Below the pieces are notes generated by a model. That model was not told the origin of the DNA, searched no databases, and saw nothing but the letters and a program-made list of their open reading frames with translations. A stretch of DNA of 26,067 nt from Suillus spraguei (taxonomy: Eukaryota > Basidiomycota > Agaricomycetes > Boletales > Suillaceae): assembly GCA_016800925.1 (NCBI GenBank), contig JABCPU010000800.1, positions 1 to 26,067 on the forward strand, read 5' to 3'. This document shows positions 9,351 through 18,844 of this stretch, piece after piece. The stretch's first letter is position 1; every line of letters begins with the position of its first letter. Position numbers and translations under genes: made by a program.

Positions 9351-9923
9351 ACTTATCTATCATTAGCTCACTCATGTATGCCATGCTTGGCACACGCCCC
9401 GACATCGCATATGCAGTGGGAGTACTTAGCTGCTTCAGCGCTGCACCCAAATCCTCACATTGGGAGGCTGCAAAGCGCATACTTTGCTACCTCAAAGCCA
9501 CACACAACACGGAACTAACCTATGATGGAACTGATGTGCAAATGGACATGGACTTCCATGGCTATTCAGACATAGACTGGTCCGGCGAGTTAGATACTTT
9601 GTGCTCCACATCAGGTTACACCGTCATCACAAACCATGGCACCATATCTTGGGCAAGCAAACAACAAAGCATGGTTGCACTTTCCACCACTGAATCTAAA
9701 TACATTGGACTCAGCAATGCAGGACAGCATCTTGCCTGGCTTCGCACATTCTTTGCTGAAGTTGGTGAAAAGCAAGGCACACCCACCATACTCCACTGTG
9801 ATAATCAGGCAGCCATCATTCTTACCAAAGATGCGCAATTCCGCGCACACAAAGCACATCCAGTGTAAGTACCATTTTGTGCATGATGATCTAGTGGCAA
9901 AAGGCGAAGCAGTCATATGTTAC
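9351..9923 (+). pseudogene. Copia RNase H segment
   Basis: The frame resumes from reverse transcriptase in register after removal of the solo LTR: SSLMYAMLGTRPDIAYAVG, the canonical end-of-RT motif. The RNase H domain follows, with the acidic catalytic set visible in YSDIDWSGE, LSTTESKYI and HCDNQAAII. A frameshift near 9850 (two bases lost, or one gained, in a CACAAAG context) ends the long ORF at 9868. In the new frame the coding continues as TKHIQCKYHFVHDDLVAKG up to 9923, where the second solo LTR is inserted. Confidence 0.93.
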
Positions 9924-11288
9924 TGTCATATACCGTACATTCAGGTCTGATCCATGGACATCTGGACACCCAATCCATACATCCTAGTCCACCCATCCAA
10001 TCCAGCTCACATATCCAATCCACCCATCCACTCCAATCAATATCCATCCATATCTAATCCATATCCATATCTGACTCAGTCCATCCATCTGATCTGATCC
10101 ACCCATCCGATCCATGTTCATATCCGATCCATGTCCATATCCAATCTGTGTCCATATCCAATCCATGCTCATATCTGAAACTATTCCTGCGCACCTGCCA
10201 TTACTCCTTTTAGGTTAATACCTGTGTCCGGCTTTTGGTTATCTCTGCACCTCTGGCTTTTGGTTATCTTGACTTCCGTCTTGATAAGATATTTCATACA
10301 AGTCTTATTTCCGAGTTCATAGCCTTGTGTTCTGCAATGCCTCAAACATAGCCTCGGACTATCCTTACTTGCCTTTCGGCATGCTACCTACAGTATATAA
10401 ACTTGTAGTACAACTCCTGCAGACCTCAGTCTGATTCATTGTTCCTACTTCTGTATATTCCTTTGATTACTCTGTATCCTGTTATCATGTCTATATAACT
10501 CCGTTTCTGTTCTTGTACTTGGGCTCCAGCCCTTGTAAGCTTCCGACTCAGGCCTATGGGATTACTCCCTAGGCTGGAGCTTTGATCCTATGTCCTATAA
10601 TCTTTTCGGACTTCGTCCATCTCCGTCTATCATCTGTTTCACCTCTGACTCTACCTTTGGTAGTCTTATACTGTCTGTTTCTATTCCGGACCTTGTCTGG
10701 AGTAGTCTATACTATCTCTACACCATATCTGGACCTACTCCTCTCTAGTAGCCAACACTTCCTCTAAGATCCACAGAGCTATGCTCATCTGATCATCTGA
10801 TCATCTGCTCCTCTGCTCCTCTGCTCCTCTGCTCCTCTGAGCTCCAGACCTTCGGACCCCTAGTCCTCCGGATCCATACTACCCTATCCTCTGACATCTA
10901 TGGATCATCTTTCCCTCTGGAGCTCTGCTCCTATCCTGCCCTGGACTTTGTCCAGCGGTCCATCTTTCATCTGTTCTACTTGGAGCTTGTTCCAGTAGTG
11001 TTACCATTACTCCCTACCTTCCGGAAATAGTTCCGGCGCATTCCTGTGCTCATCTGGAAGTCCATCGGAGCTCTGTCGAGCTATCCTGCCTTAGAGTTCA
11101 TCCGGACCATCCATCCGGATTTCACCAGAACTCTCCCTTGGACTTCATCCGAAATTAAGGGCACATACTTGGGTAAGGGGCACAGCGTATGAGCTGAGGC
11201 CAAGCCCCTTTGACTTTACAACCCTCCAGTACAACCCCATGTAAGACCAGGACTTCTTACTAATCTCCGGTTTTGCATGGTCATAACA
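9924..11288 (+). mobile_element. Solo LTR L1.36 copy b, 1365 bp
   Basis: Starts TGTCATATACCGTACATTC and ends GCATGGTCATAACA, with a perfect 5-bp duplication GTTAC at 9919-9923 and 11289-11293. A TATA box (CAGTATATAAACTTG) lies at about 10390-10405. A GCTCCTCT microsatellite is at about 10808-10840, at the place where copy a has GATGATCA units. It is inverted relative to 7990-9345 and 578 bp away from it. Both copies keep their own matching duplications, so no inversion has occurred between them. Confidence 0.93.
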
Positions 11289-11293
11289 GTTAC

Positions 11294-11347
11294 ATCCCAA
11301 CAGATGACATGGTGGCAGACATCCTCACAAAACCACTAATTCATGAC
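11294..11347 (+). pseudogene. Copia pol C-terminal piece
   Basis: Eighteen codons in register with 9921-9923 read IPTDDMVADILTKPLIHD, the hallmark end of Copia RNase H (D-x-x-A-D-I/M-x-T-K-x-L). The segment is an island between two unrelated solo LTR insertions. It continues in frame at 13031. Confidence 0.93.
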
Positions 11348-13025
11348 TGTCATATACCATACTTCTGATCTCAGATCCAACCATATCTGATCAGATCCGA
11401 TCGATTCTATTCCCATCCAGTCCACAGATCCTGTCCGGATCATCCATCTGAATGTGCCCACTTCTCGCACTCTAACTCCCTTGTGTATATCTGCGTCTAT
11501 CTCCTTTTGTCATTCCTCCTGTTTCCAGTATTCCAGCTGTGTATACTTCCGTCCTGTGTCACTGATCCGTTACCTGTGTTTCATTTCCAATTCGTGCTTA
11601 CTGATATGCTGTGCATTAACTAATAGACTTCTGTTACACTTCGTACATAACCCTCAGTCCCAGACTTGTTGATTATCCATTGTAAAGATACAATCTAGCC
11701 TGGGCTGTAGATGAACCATGGCCTAAACTAGTATGCGAGTCTTGCGCTCTACCTAGTCTGCTTCACTTGTGAAGGCAAGAACATTTGACCCTAAAGGGAA
11801 TGCTAAGTTAGTATAGTTTAATAATGCCCAACCTATGGTGCGAGAATGCTGTCGGAGGTAGTGAGATGCTAGCGGTGACCTCCGCTCCATGGGAAAGTTG
11901 CAGTAAAGTAGCGGTAGAGCGTGGGAAGATAGCGGTAAAGTAGCAGTAGTGTGAGCGGTAAAACTGCGGTAGTGCGTGCAGTAAACTGCAGTAAGGCATG
12001 GGAAACTGGTGGTAAAACAAGCGGTGAAGTGCGGGAAAGTGGTAAAGAGCAGTGGTGCGTGCAGCAGTAAATCAATTCTTAAGAGACAGTGACTTTGGCG
12101 AAAGACTTTATTCCATTAGAGACAGTAGTGGTGACAATTCCTAAGTACTGTGTGTACCATAGAGGGAAAAGTAAGGAATGAGTACAGGTACCTAGGAATT
12201 TTATATGAAAGGAATAGCAACGGAAATGGAAGGGATAGGATAAACATGCAGCAGACATGTAATAAGACTGCACTACAGTTTACAAAACACCACGTACTGG
12301 CGAGACTGGATGGACATTGGACGGACGGTAAATCTTGCTTGAGGATGCCTAATGGGTTCACAGAGATTGCCAAAGATCACCGCTTCATGGGAAAGTTGCC
12401 ATAGTACAGCTGCTAAGCTGCAATGAGGCTTCCGGAGTGCAGAACGATACCGTCAGATAGGGGTAACACATGGTAAAGTATCATGGCAAGGGACGGTGAA
12501 GCCGAAAGGTAAGGATAATGATAGCCATGTGACACCTATACGAAAATGTGCCGTTTCAAGCTCAGCGTGAGTTTGTTGGTCACACCGTATTAGATACTTA
12601 CAGTATATAAACTACTTGTAGATCTCTGTAGAACCTTAGTTCGAATATCATCTTAGATTCTGCTCATTCTGTTTCCTCCAGACTTGAGTCACTTTCTGCT
12701 CTAAGTCATCTTCCGAGACTTAGGATTGATTCCTTTAGTCTATATCTCCGACTCTATCTTCGGATAGTCTACCTCTGTCAGTTTCTAGTTAGGAACTTGT
12801 TCCAAAGCTAGCCTAAATCCTCATTCCATCCCTACGCTCCAGATAACCTTCGGACATACCATATCCGATACCTTCGGACATCCAGATCTGCCACGCAACT
12901 CCTTCCAGATCTTCGGATGTATACCTCCTCTCTGAAATAAGGGGCATTACTCGGACAAGGGGCACAGTGCACAAACTGAGGCCAAAGCCCTTCAGATCTT
13001 TCACCCTTTGAGTATGGTCTTAACA
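11348..13025 (+). mobile_element. Solo LTR L0.77 copy a, split by NCG element 5
   Basis: Starts TGTCATATACCATACTTC and ends GAGTATGGTCTTAACA, with a perfect 5-bp duplication ATGAC at 11343-11347 and 13026-13030. Without its nested insertion it is about 770 bp, matching the inverted copy at 24562-25331. It shares ends, the TATA region (TACAGTATATAAACTAC, about 12600) and a block near its 3' end (GGGGCACAGTG...CTGAGGCCAAAGCCC) with the L1.36 LTRs, so it is a shorter subfamily of that lineage. Confidence 0.92.
11681..12584 (-). mobile_element. NCG element 5 (B subfamily), 904 bp, in L0.77 LTR
   Basis: Begins TGTAAAGATACAATC and ends GTTTGTTGGTCACA; it is the inverted counterpart of 1512-2420. 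Flanking 4-mers are CCAT (11677-11680) and CCGT (12585-12588). Comparison with the uninterrupted copy near 25000 shows GATTATCCAT followed by TTAGATAC there, so the empty site is known and the duplication is 4 bp. The GCGGTAAA-rich half is at about 11880-12070. Confidence 0.9.
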
Positions 13026-13030
13026 ATGAC

Positions 13031-13066
13031 AAGCATTGGAAATTGACCAAGGCCATGGGTCTGTGA
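13031..13066 (+). pseudogene. Copia pol, last codons and stop
   Basis: In register with 11347, the sequence reads KHWKLTKAMGL and then TGA at 13064-13066. This matches the short basic tail that ends Copia polyproteins of this type. The natural end of pol is therefore present although the gene is dispersed over about 10 kb. Confidence 0.9.
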
Positions 13067-13073
13067 CTTTGCT

Positions 13074-13088
13074 CAAGTGGAGTGGGAG
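13074..13088 (+). promoter_or_regulatory. Copia polypurine tract
   Basis: CAAGTGGAGTGGGAG lies seven bases after the pol stop and directly before the 3' LTR. A CAAGTGG-GGGAG-type purine tract is the usual plus-strand primer of Copia elements. It sets the LTR start at 13089. Confidence 0.8.
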
Positions 13089-13357
13089 TAACAAAACCAG
13101 ATGAGTTCGCACCTTTGGCAAAGTGTGCACCTCACTGCGGCTTTCCTGCGGCTTTCCGCCTTTCCCACGCTTCATTGCACTTAATCACATACATGCTTAA
13201 GCGTGCCTTGGAGCTGCTCGGGTGCACATGTAATAGTGGAGAGGTTAGGGATTTCTCAAGCAAGCCTCATGGTGTCTTAGCAAGCTCATTCCTATCATAT
13301 AATGGACCCTTGTCATGTAATTTTCCCTCAGTCATTCTCTCATCCTTTGGATAGCGG
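13089..13357 (+). mobile_element. Copia 3' LTR, left part
   Basis: Begins TAACAAAACCAG directly after the polypurine tract; the inferred ancestral start TGACAAAA would be an exact inverse of the terminus TTTTGTCA, with a G-to-A change at base 2. From about 13128 it matches the 5' LTR (504-542 and 2421 onward). It is interrupted at 13357 inside GGATAGCGG by NCG element 6 and continues at 21593. Net LTR length is about 428 bp. Confidence 0.85.
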
Positions 13358-13416
13358 TCTAATGAACATATTGGCGCTGGCCTTAAAACCCTATCTTTTA
13401 GTGCACATGTCATGTC
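13358..13416 (+). mobile_element. NCG element 6 (A subfamily), left part
   Basis: TCTAATGAACATATTGG here is the inverse of the right end of NCG elements 1 and 4 (CCAATATGTTCATTACA), with the terminal G of TG changed to C. Preceded by GCGG (13354-13357). It is cut at 13416 by the chromovirus and resumes at 20693; without that insertion the element is about 955 bp. Confidence 0.85.
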
Positions 13417-13890
13417 TGTTACGAACTGGGGTGGCGTCACCAGCGACAGTGAAAAGACACAGACGGTCTGCTGGGAGTTCTTACAATGTCCAGAAGAGGA
13501 CAAGGTGAAAGTACAAGGAACGCATTTCAAGTACGATCAAAGGTTCGGCCTCAAAGACAAGTCTAAGAGGTTCTATGAGAATAGAGACTAAGACTAAGGA
13601 GTGCTTAGACTTAGAGACGATTCAAGGACGACTTAGGTTGGAGACCTAAGCGAAGGATGTTCCAGGTAAAACCCAGTAAGATTAAAGTAGTAAATCTACT
13701 ACAAGTACACTGTGCTTAAATAGGCCAATATGTGCGCACAGACCAAGAGAGACGTGAGAACATAAGTGCGTATCCAAAGGAGGAAGGCAACTATAGTACA
13801 AATGCGTTGAGCATATGAGTCAGAGTCATGTTACGTAATATACAAGGTAAATGAGGTAGAAAATGAATAGGGGCACGTACAATTGTAACA
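13417..13890 (-). repeat. Chromovirus 3' LTR, 474 bp, complete
   Basis: In sense (minus) it runs from TGTTACAATTGTACGTGCC at 13890 to CCCCAGTTCGTAACA at 13417, with TGTTAC...GTAACA inverted ends. A TATA-like TATTTAAG lies in the middle (complement of about 13717-13724). The same family appears as an older solo LTR at 23750-24225. Confidence 0.93.
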
Positions 13891-13893
13891 TTA

Positions 13894-13903
13894 CCCCCTT
13901 TTT
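13894..13903 (-). promoter_or_regulatory. Chromovirus polypurine tract
   Basis: On the minus strand AAAAAGGGGG, followed by TAA and then the LTR start TGTTACAATTG. Its position next to the 3' LTR and composition are as expected for the plus-strand primer of a Gypsy element. The extra ORF ends 19 bases before it. Confidence 0.85.
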
Positions 13904-13922
13904 ACACGTAAAGTCACTGACT

Positions 13923-15476
13923 TTACTCATCTTGATTCGCATAGTAAACAGGGTCATCGCTAAACTCGTAGTCTTCATCAGCAAACGATCCACTCCTCAT
14001 ATACTCAGCTTCTTCAAGACCAGCTCGTCGTTTAGAGTCTCTCCTCTTTTCTGCTTGAATACGTTCATCGTCAAACTGTTTCTCCCAAGTGCGAAGTGCG
14101 TCATAAAATCCTTCGTCCTTCCATGTTAACTCGAAGGGGGGAGGTCCGACTCGTTTAGGACAGTAGATGGATAAATGAGTGGGTGACCAATATCTGCAAA
14201 CCCTGCATTGATATTCCGCACAATTCTTTTGACGATGTCCTAGCAATCCACAGATGTGGCACTTCATATTCTCGTCAGGGTTGGAGTGGACTTTGTGTAA
14301 GGGTGACGGGGAGATGATGGGCGTGGGACTAGTGGATCTGGCGTGCTTCTTTCCCTTATTCTTCCTCATACGTTTTAGGGCAAGAGTGTTGTTACACTTG
14401 AGTTGCGCCTGCTGAGCAGGGGACAAGGTGTATGCCGACATGGGGAGATCCGGGGTGACATCTCGTTCGGCGATTGTAAGAAGTTCGACTGAGGAGGAAG
14501 GAGAAGTGATACCAAAGTCTTTTACTAAGACTGGTGAGACGGGATCCATAGGACCGAATGATGATGGAATGGACATGGGGGGATGGATATGAAGGTCGCG
14601 AAGTTGAGGGCCAAGTGTTACTAACTCGGTAGCAGGGATACCTAATAATTTGGCGGCCTCACACTGCTCCTTTGTACAGGGTTCATAGAGCCAATCGGGA
14701 CAGTCAAGCGAGGTTGTGACAGGGGGTGGCGAAGTTGGCTGTTCAATAGGGGATGGGGTTCGAGGAGATGCAAGGTCTGCTTGCGTCTGTTGTAAATCAG
14801 TGATAGCTTCCTCCACTAGGTTTCTTGCCGCTCTGGTTTCAGCGACTGATTGTTGGATGGTTTCGACGACTTCATTAGTGAGTTGTCCGATCTCTTGGAC
14901 AGCAGTATATAAGCCAGTAAAGGCGTCAAGACTAGAATAAATGCGCGAAGATGAGGGTGCTGGGATAGGAAGTGGCGTATCTTCCTGCGGAGAGGGAGGT
15001 CGAGCAACACCTGCTCGACGTTCGGCAATGATGTGAATAGCTTCTTCAACATCATTTTTAAAAGAATTGGGAAACAGCAACATAGCGTAAGCACGAATGC
15101 GTTTTTGAAGATGTAAGAAGCGATGTCTGTACGTGGCTTCTGTAATATCTTTGGCGGTGACTTCGATGAGTGCTGCGGTGCGGATGATGTTGACGAGAAG
15201 TAAGGCGGGGAAGGCGTTTCGTTCAGTAAGAATTCTTTCGATTTCAAGGGCATGTCCCTCGCAGAGGATGGCAGCTTCGATGTAAGAGGTGTTATCAATT
15301 TCTGTGGTGAGATTTCTGTATTGTTCGGCTTCAGAGTCAGAGTCATTGGTGGCAGCGACGACGGGTGTGATGTAAGCAGTGGGGAAAGACATTTCGAGAT
15401 AGTAGTTAATCAGATGCTTGATGCGAGTTGATTTGACTGAAGGATAATCAGAGGGTGTGTTGCTTCTTATAAGCAT
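13923..15476 (-). CDS. Accessory zinc-knuckle ORF downstream of pol, 517 aa
   Basis: An uninterrupted 517-codon frame fills the space between pol and the polypurine tract. Residues 50-155 look alpha-helical. Residues about 183-235 form a probable coiled coil (repeated hydrophobics with E, Q and T). A Pro/Ser-rich stretch follows. A basic cluster at 368-380 (KRMRKNKGKKHAR) could act in nuclear import or RNA binding. Two knuckles follow: C406-C409-H414-C419 (CX2CX4HX4C) and C424-C427-H434-C439 (CX2CX6HX4C, unusual spacing). The tail is charged and ends in acidic residues. The ATG at 15476 overlaps the pol stop by 29 nt but has a weak start context; the ATG of Met29 (15392) has G at -3 and is an alternative. 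It is a candidate second nucleic-acid-binding or capsid-like protein. I do not recognise a named family. Confidence 0.8.
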   Translation of the reverse strand: MLIRSNTPSDYPSVKSTRIKHLINYYLEMSFPTAYITPVVAATNDSDSEAEQYRNLTTEIDNTSYIEAAILCEGHALEIERILTERNAFPALLLVNIIRTAALIEVTAKDITEATYRHRFLHLQKRIRAYAMLLFPNSFKNDVEEAIHIIAERRAGVARPPSPQEDTPLPIPAPSSSRIYSSLDAFTGLYTAVQEIGQLTNEVVETIQQSVAETRAARNLVEEAITDLQQTQADLASPRTPSPIEQPTSPPPVTTSLDCPDWLYEPCTKEQCEAAKLLGIPATELVTLGPQLRDLHIHPPMSIPSSFGPMDPVSPVLVKDFGITSPSSSVELLTIAERDVTPDLPMSAYTLSPAQQAQLKCNNTLALKRMRKNKGKKHARSTSPTPIISPSPLHKVHSNPDENMKCHICGLLGHRQKNCAEYQCRVCRYWSPTHLSIYCPKRVGPPPFELTWKDEGFYDALRTWEKQFDDERIQAEKRRDSKRRAGLEEAEYMRSGSFADEDYEFSDDPVYYANQDE

Positions 15477-16811
15477 TCAAGATTCGAGCGGAGTTCTTCA
15501 AGTTCTTTTCTGGGAGCCATTCGTTATCTCCCGATGAATATCCTTTCCAAGAGACAAGATAACGTCGGCGAGTACCGGTTCCTTTGTGAGAAAGGATTGC
15601 ATCTACTTCATATTCCTCTTCTTCTTCGATGTTGTCAGGTGGTGGTTCAGGGAAGTTCGGGCCGTGTACGTCTGTTTCGCTATAGGATGATAAGACAGAA
15701 GCGTGGAACGTGGGATGAATTTTCCATTGCGGGGGAGTTTAAGTGTGAACGTGATGGGGGATAAGACATCGATTATCGGGAAAGGTCCGTATCGCTTTGG
15801 GGCGAGCTTCCTTGATGGGAGTTTGAGTCTAAGATTAGCGGTAGATAGCCAAACCTTGTCTCCGATCTTCCATGGGGTGTACTTATCTCCTCGGGATCGT
15901 TCAGCCATTATCTGCATTGCAATGTTATGACAAGCGATTGCTTCTTCTCTTATTTTCTGCAGAGATCGTACTCGATCTTCTGCTGCAGGGACAGATGAGT
16001 CAGGGATAAGGTGGGGAATAGCGCGTGGTTCGTATCCCATCATCAAGTAGAAGGGTGATGCATTCCTTGCATCATGTTTTCGGTGGTTATGGACGAATTC
16101 GGCGATTGGTAGGTGTTCTACCCAATCTTCAGGGTTGTTACGGCAGTAGATGCGAAGGTATGTCTCAAGTTCTTGATTCAGCCTTTCAGTCTGACCATCA
16201 GTCTGGGGGTGATAAGCTGTGGATGGAGCGATGACGTAGTCAAGAAGTCGGGCAAGTTCCTTAGAGAAGCGAGATAGGAACTGTGGGCCTCGATCCAAGA
16301 TGACTTTGTCATGGAGTCTGAATCGTCGGTAAACATGTTTTAAAAATAGCTTAGCCACACCTTCTGAAGTGATGGTTTTCAAACAAGGGATAATAATTAC
16401 CCCATTCATAAGGCCATGGTCTACCACGACCATGATGCTGTCAAAGCCTCCAGAGATGGGGAGGTCAGTGATGAGATCAACGGAGACCTGGGAGAACGGG
16501 CGAACAGCCGACGAGGGAATAGGCATGAGCGGGGGTTGAACAGGATGAGTATCCGCTTTCATTTGTTGGCAAAGGGCGCAACCCTCAATGTATTTCCGAA
16601 TATAAGAGCCCATTGCAGGCCACCAGGCTTCTCGTTTGATGAGTTCTTCAGTTTTGAATCTACCGGGGTGACCCGCGGTAGGATGATCATGATACCGTTT
16701 CAGGATATTGGAGCGATGCGCCGGTGGAATATAGGCGCGGTTCTTAAAATAGAGGACGTTCTCCTCAATCTTCCAGTCAGAAAGTGCCGATTTCATAGGG
16801 GGAAGGCACAT
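15448..16811 (-). pseudogene. Chromovirus integrase with C-terminal chromodomain
   Basis: The 402-codon frame (16811-15603) has a zinc-binding H43, H48, C78, C81 set, and a catalytic core with D112 (VDLITDLP), D173 (LDRGPQF) and E209 (QTDGQTERL), an exact D-D35-E spacing. A GPF/Y module (RYGPFPIIDV) lies near residue 340. A single-base loss in a G run at 15731-15735 shifts the frame. Read in the restored frame, the chain continues through a proline/glutamate linker into a chromodomain at about 15625-15475: YEVDAILSHK, RRRYLVSWKGY, and NEWLPEKNL, with the aromatic residues expected of the methyl-lysine cage. It stops with TGA at 15448-15450. The chromodomain is expected to guide integration towards methylated-histone chromatin. 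The Met at the listed start is internal to pol. Confidence 0.93.
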
Positions 16812-17336
16812 GCCATCAAGGGCATCAGATGCCGTCTTGAAGACAGGGTCATCAAGGGGTCAGAGGATGACAGTACATCCTTCAAGTCGGTGTCAATAAG
16901 ACGAACGAATAGAGCGTCAGGAAGGAGGGTCTGGTCCTCGTTATCGTCTTTGCCAGGGTCATAATCAGGCCGGCGGGATAGTGCATCAGGTACTACTAAC
17001 TTAGTACCTGCAATGTGATGCAGTTCGATGTCGTAAATAGACAAAATCAATTGCCAACGTGCTTGGCGATGGGTAAGCTTCTGTGCACTTCTAAAGTACA
17101 GAAGGTTCTTGTGGTCGGTGAATACCAGGAAGGGTGAGGGTTGCCTTCGAGATAATGACGCCATTCATTCAATGCCCGGATGACGGCAAGGAGTTCCCGA
17201 TCAAAGATCTGGTAATTGTTCTGCGGGGTTCAAAGACTGTGAGAGATATGCACATGGGTGGTAACACCATTCTCATCAGTCTGCAGGAGAACTCCGCCAG
17301 TTGCTACGAGCGAGCGTCGGTAGCAATGGCAAATTG
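16793..17336 (-). pseudogene. Chromovirus RNase H region
   Basis: The frame at 17164-16793 carries [40 protein letters not shown], the conserved second half of Gypsy RNase H and the link to integrase. The first half (about 17336-17165) is recognisable in other frames, including ATGGVLLQ and [17 protein letters not shown]. At least two small indels separate the pieces, one in a short ACCCTT run near 17142. The catalytic acidic residues of the first half are split between frames. Confidence 0.85.
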
Positions 17337-18340
17337 TCAGGAAGGATCTGGGTTACGGAGTACCGGTTGGGAAATGAAGCGTCGTTTCAATTCTTCGAAG
17401 GTGTCCATACATTTGGTTGACCATTCAAAGGCCTTGTCTTTCTTTGTCAAATCGATAAGGGGTCGGGCAATGTCAGAATAGTGGGAAATGAACGTGCAGT
17501 AGAAGTTGCAAAAGCCGAGGAATGACCGAACATCTTTTACAGATTTCGGAATTGGCCATTCGGAGATTCCCTTGGTCTTGGCGGTATCCATAGCAACTTG
17601 TCCGGGGCGAATTATCATTCCGAGGTATTCCACTTCTTCTGCATCGAAGGTGCATTTCTCGGTTTCAAGAATAGGTGTTCTTTTCGTATTTTCATCAAAA
17701 CTCGTCTAGTCCGTTCATGGTGTTCTGCCATTGTCGTAGAGAAAATCAGGATATCGTCCATATAGATAACCATCCATCCTTCATTGATTTCTTGTTGAAA
17801 GGTGCGGTTCATGTATGCTTGAAAAGTTGCTGGGGAATTGCAAAGGCCAAAGAACATGACGTTCGGTTCAAAGAGGCCGAATTCCGTGGTAAAAGCAGCT
17901 TTCCACCTATCATCAGGATGGATGCGAATGTTGTTATAACCGGACCGGATATCCATTTTCGTAAAGAACTGTGCGTTATGAAGACGTGCGACAAGGGAAA
18001 TAGGGAGTGGGAGCGGATATGCGTTCTTGACTGTCCAATCATTGATGTAGCGTAATCTTGACAGGGACGCAGTTCTCCGCTCTTCTTTCCCACAAAGAAG
18101 AAACCACTGGCTTGAGGTGATTTCGATTCTGAGATGAAACCTTTCGCAACGTTTTCATCGATAAACGTTTTGACGGCAGCGCGTTCTTTTTCCGATAGCG
18201 GGTAGACCTTAGACGTACGAGGAATAAAACCGGGTTTGTGTCAATCCGATGATCATGCCAGGGCGTTCGGGGGGTAGTTTGTTCAGTCCTCTTTAGCAAA
18301 GACGTCTGCAAAGTCGTGCAAATAATCCGGGACCAATTCT
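17337..18340 (-). pseudogene. Chromovirus reverse transcriptase
   Basis: The order in sense is VPDYLHDFADVF (linker just upstream), then [18 protein letters not shown], the first catalytic Asp in [41 protein letters not shown] (the YMDD catalytic box at about 17750-17765), then EYLGMII and the connection domain RSFLGFCNFYCTFI. These lie in three overlapping frames (18093-17809, 17956-17615, 17633-17337). The shifts fall at single missing C bases: near 18051 (CC where CCC-type spacing is expected before the YIND region) and near 17665 (CC where CCC is expected in the KPEK segment). Confidence 0.92.
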
Positions 18341-18844
18341 TCGAAAGATTTCTTTTTCTTTTCTTTCTCGTCCGTGGCGAATTCCTGAGCTTTGTTACTA
18401 TATTTCGGAGGAGGGAGAGGAATTGTGGAGTAGTTGGAAGATTGTTCGAGTTGAGAAGTTCCATCACGTGTTAAGGGTGTATCCATGGATACTTCTTCTA
18501 TAATCCTCATGCTGATTCCATCAGTATCGTATTCCACAGAAATTCTCCATCTCCTAGCTCATACGAGGAAATTTCGCGTACTTCTGGCGCATGCCAGACG
18601 TCATTCATGGTATCGAATTGGTCATCATCCTCGGTTGGGATCAACGAGGGCACGGGTTCTTCTTTATCGGGGATTTCTTCTATTGAAGCTGAAAGGGTTT
18701 TCGGGGAACGAAGAACTTGGATAATTTTGGTACGTTGGTGCTTCGCCCTGGGAGTTCTTCTTCCGTTTTCCTTTTTCCATTTTCTGTTCTTCTATTGGCC
18801 GCTGCTCAATAGGTTCTTGTCCGACCCGATGCTCGGGTTCGGAT
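18341..18844 (-). pseudogene. Chromovirus protease-RT linker
   Basis: The stretch links the protease to RT in the same polyprotein. It encodes charged low-complexity sequence rich in Glu, Lys, Pro and Ser in changing frames, for example EQRPIEEQKMEKGKRKK (about 18800-18750), and later KYSNKAQEFATDEKEKKKK (about 18400-18340), which leads into the RT start. The frame changes again imply small indels. No catalytic motif is expected or seen. Confidence 0.7.

Noticed and set aside
14816..15346. 176-aa minus-strand ORF inside the accessory ORF
   Set aside because: Alternative frame of the 517-codon ORF, with low-complexity Ser/Leu/Lys composition and no motif.
16416..16964. 182-aa plus-strand ORF
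   Set aside because: Antisense shadow of the chromovirus integrase.
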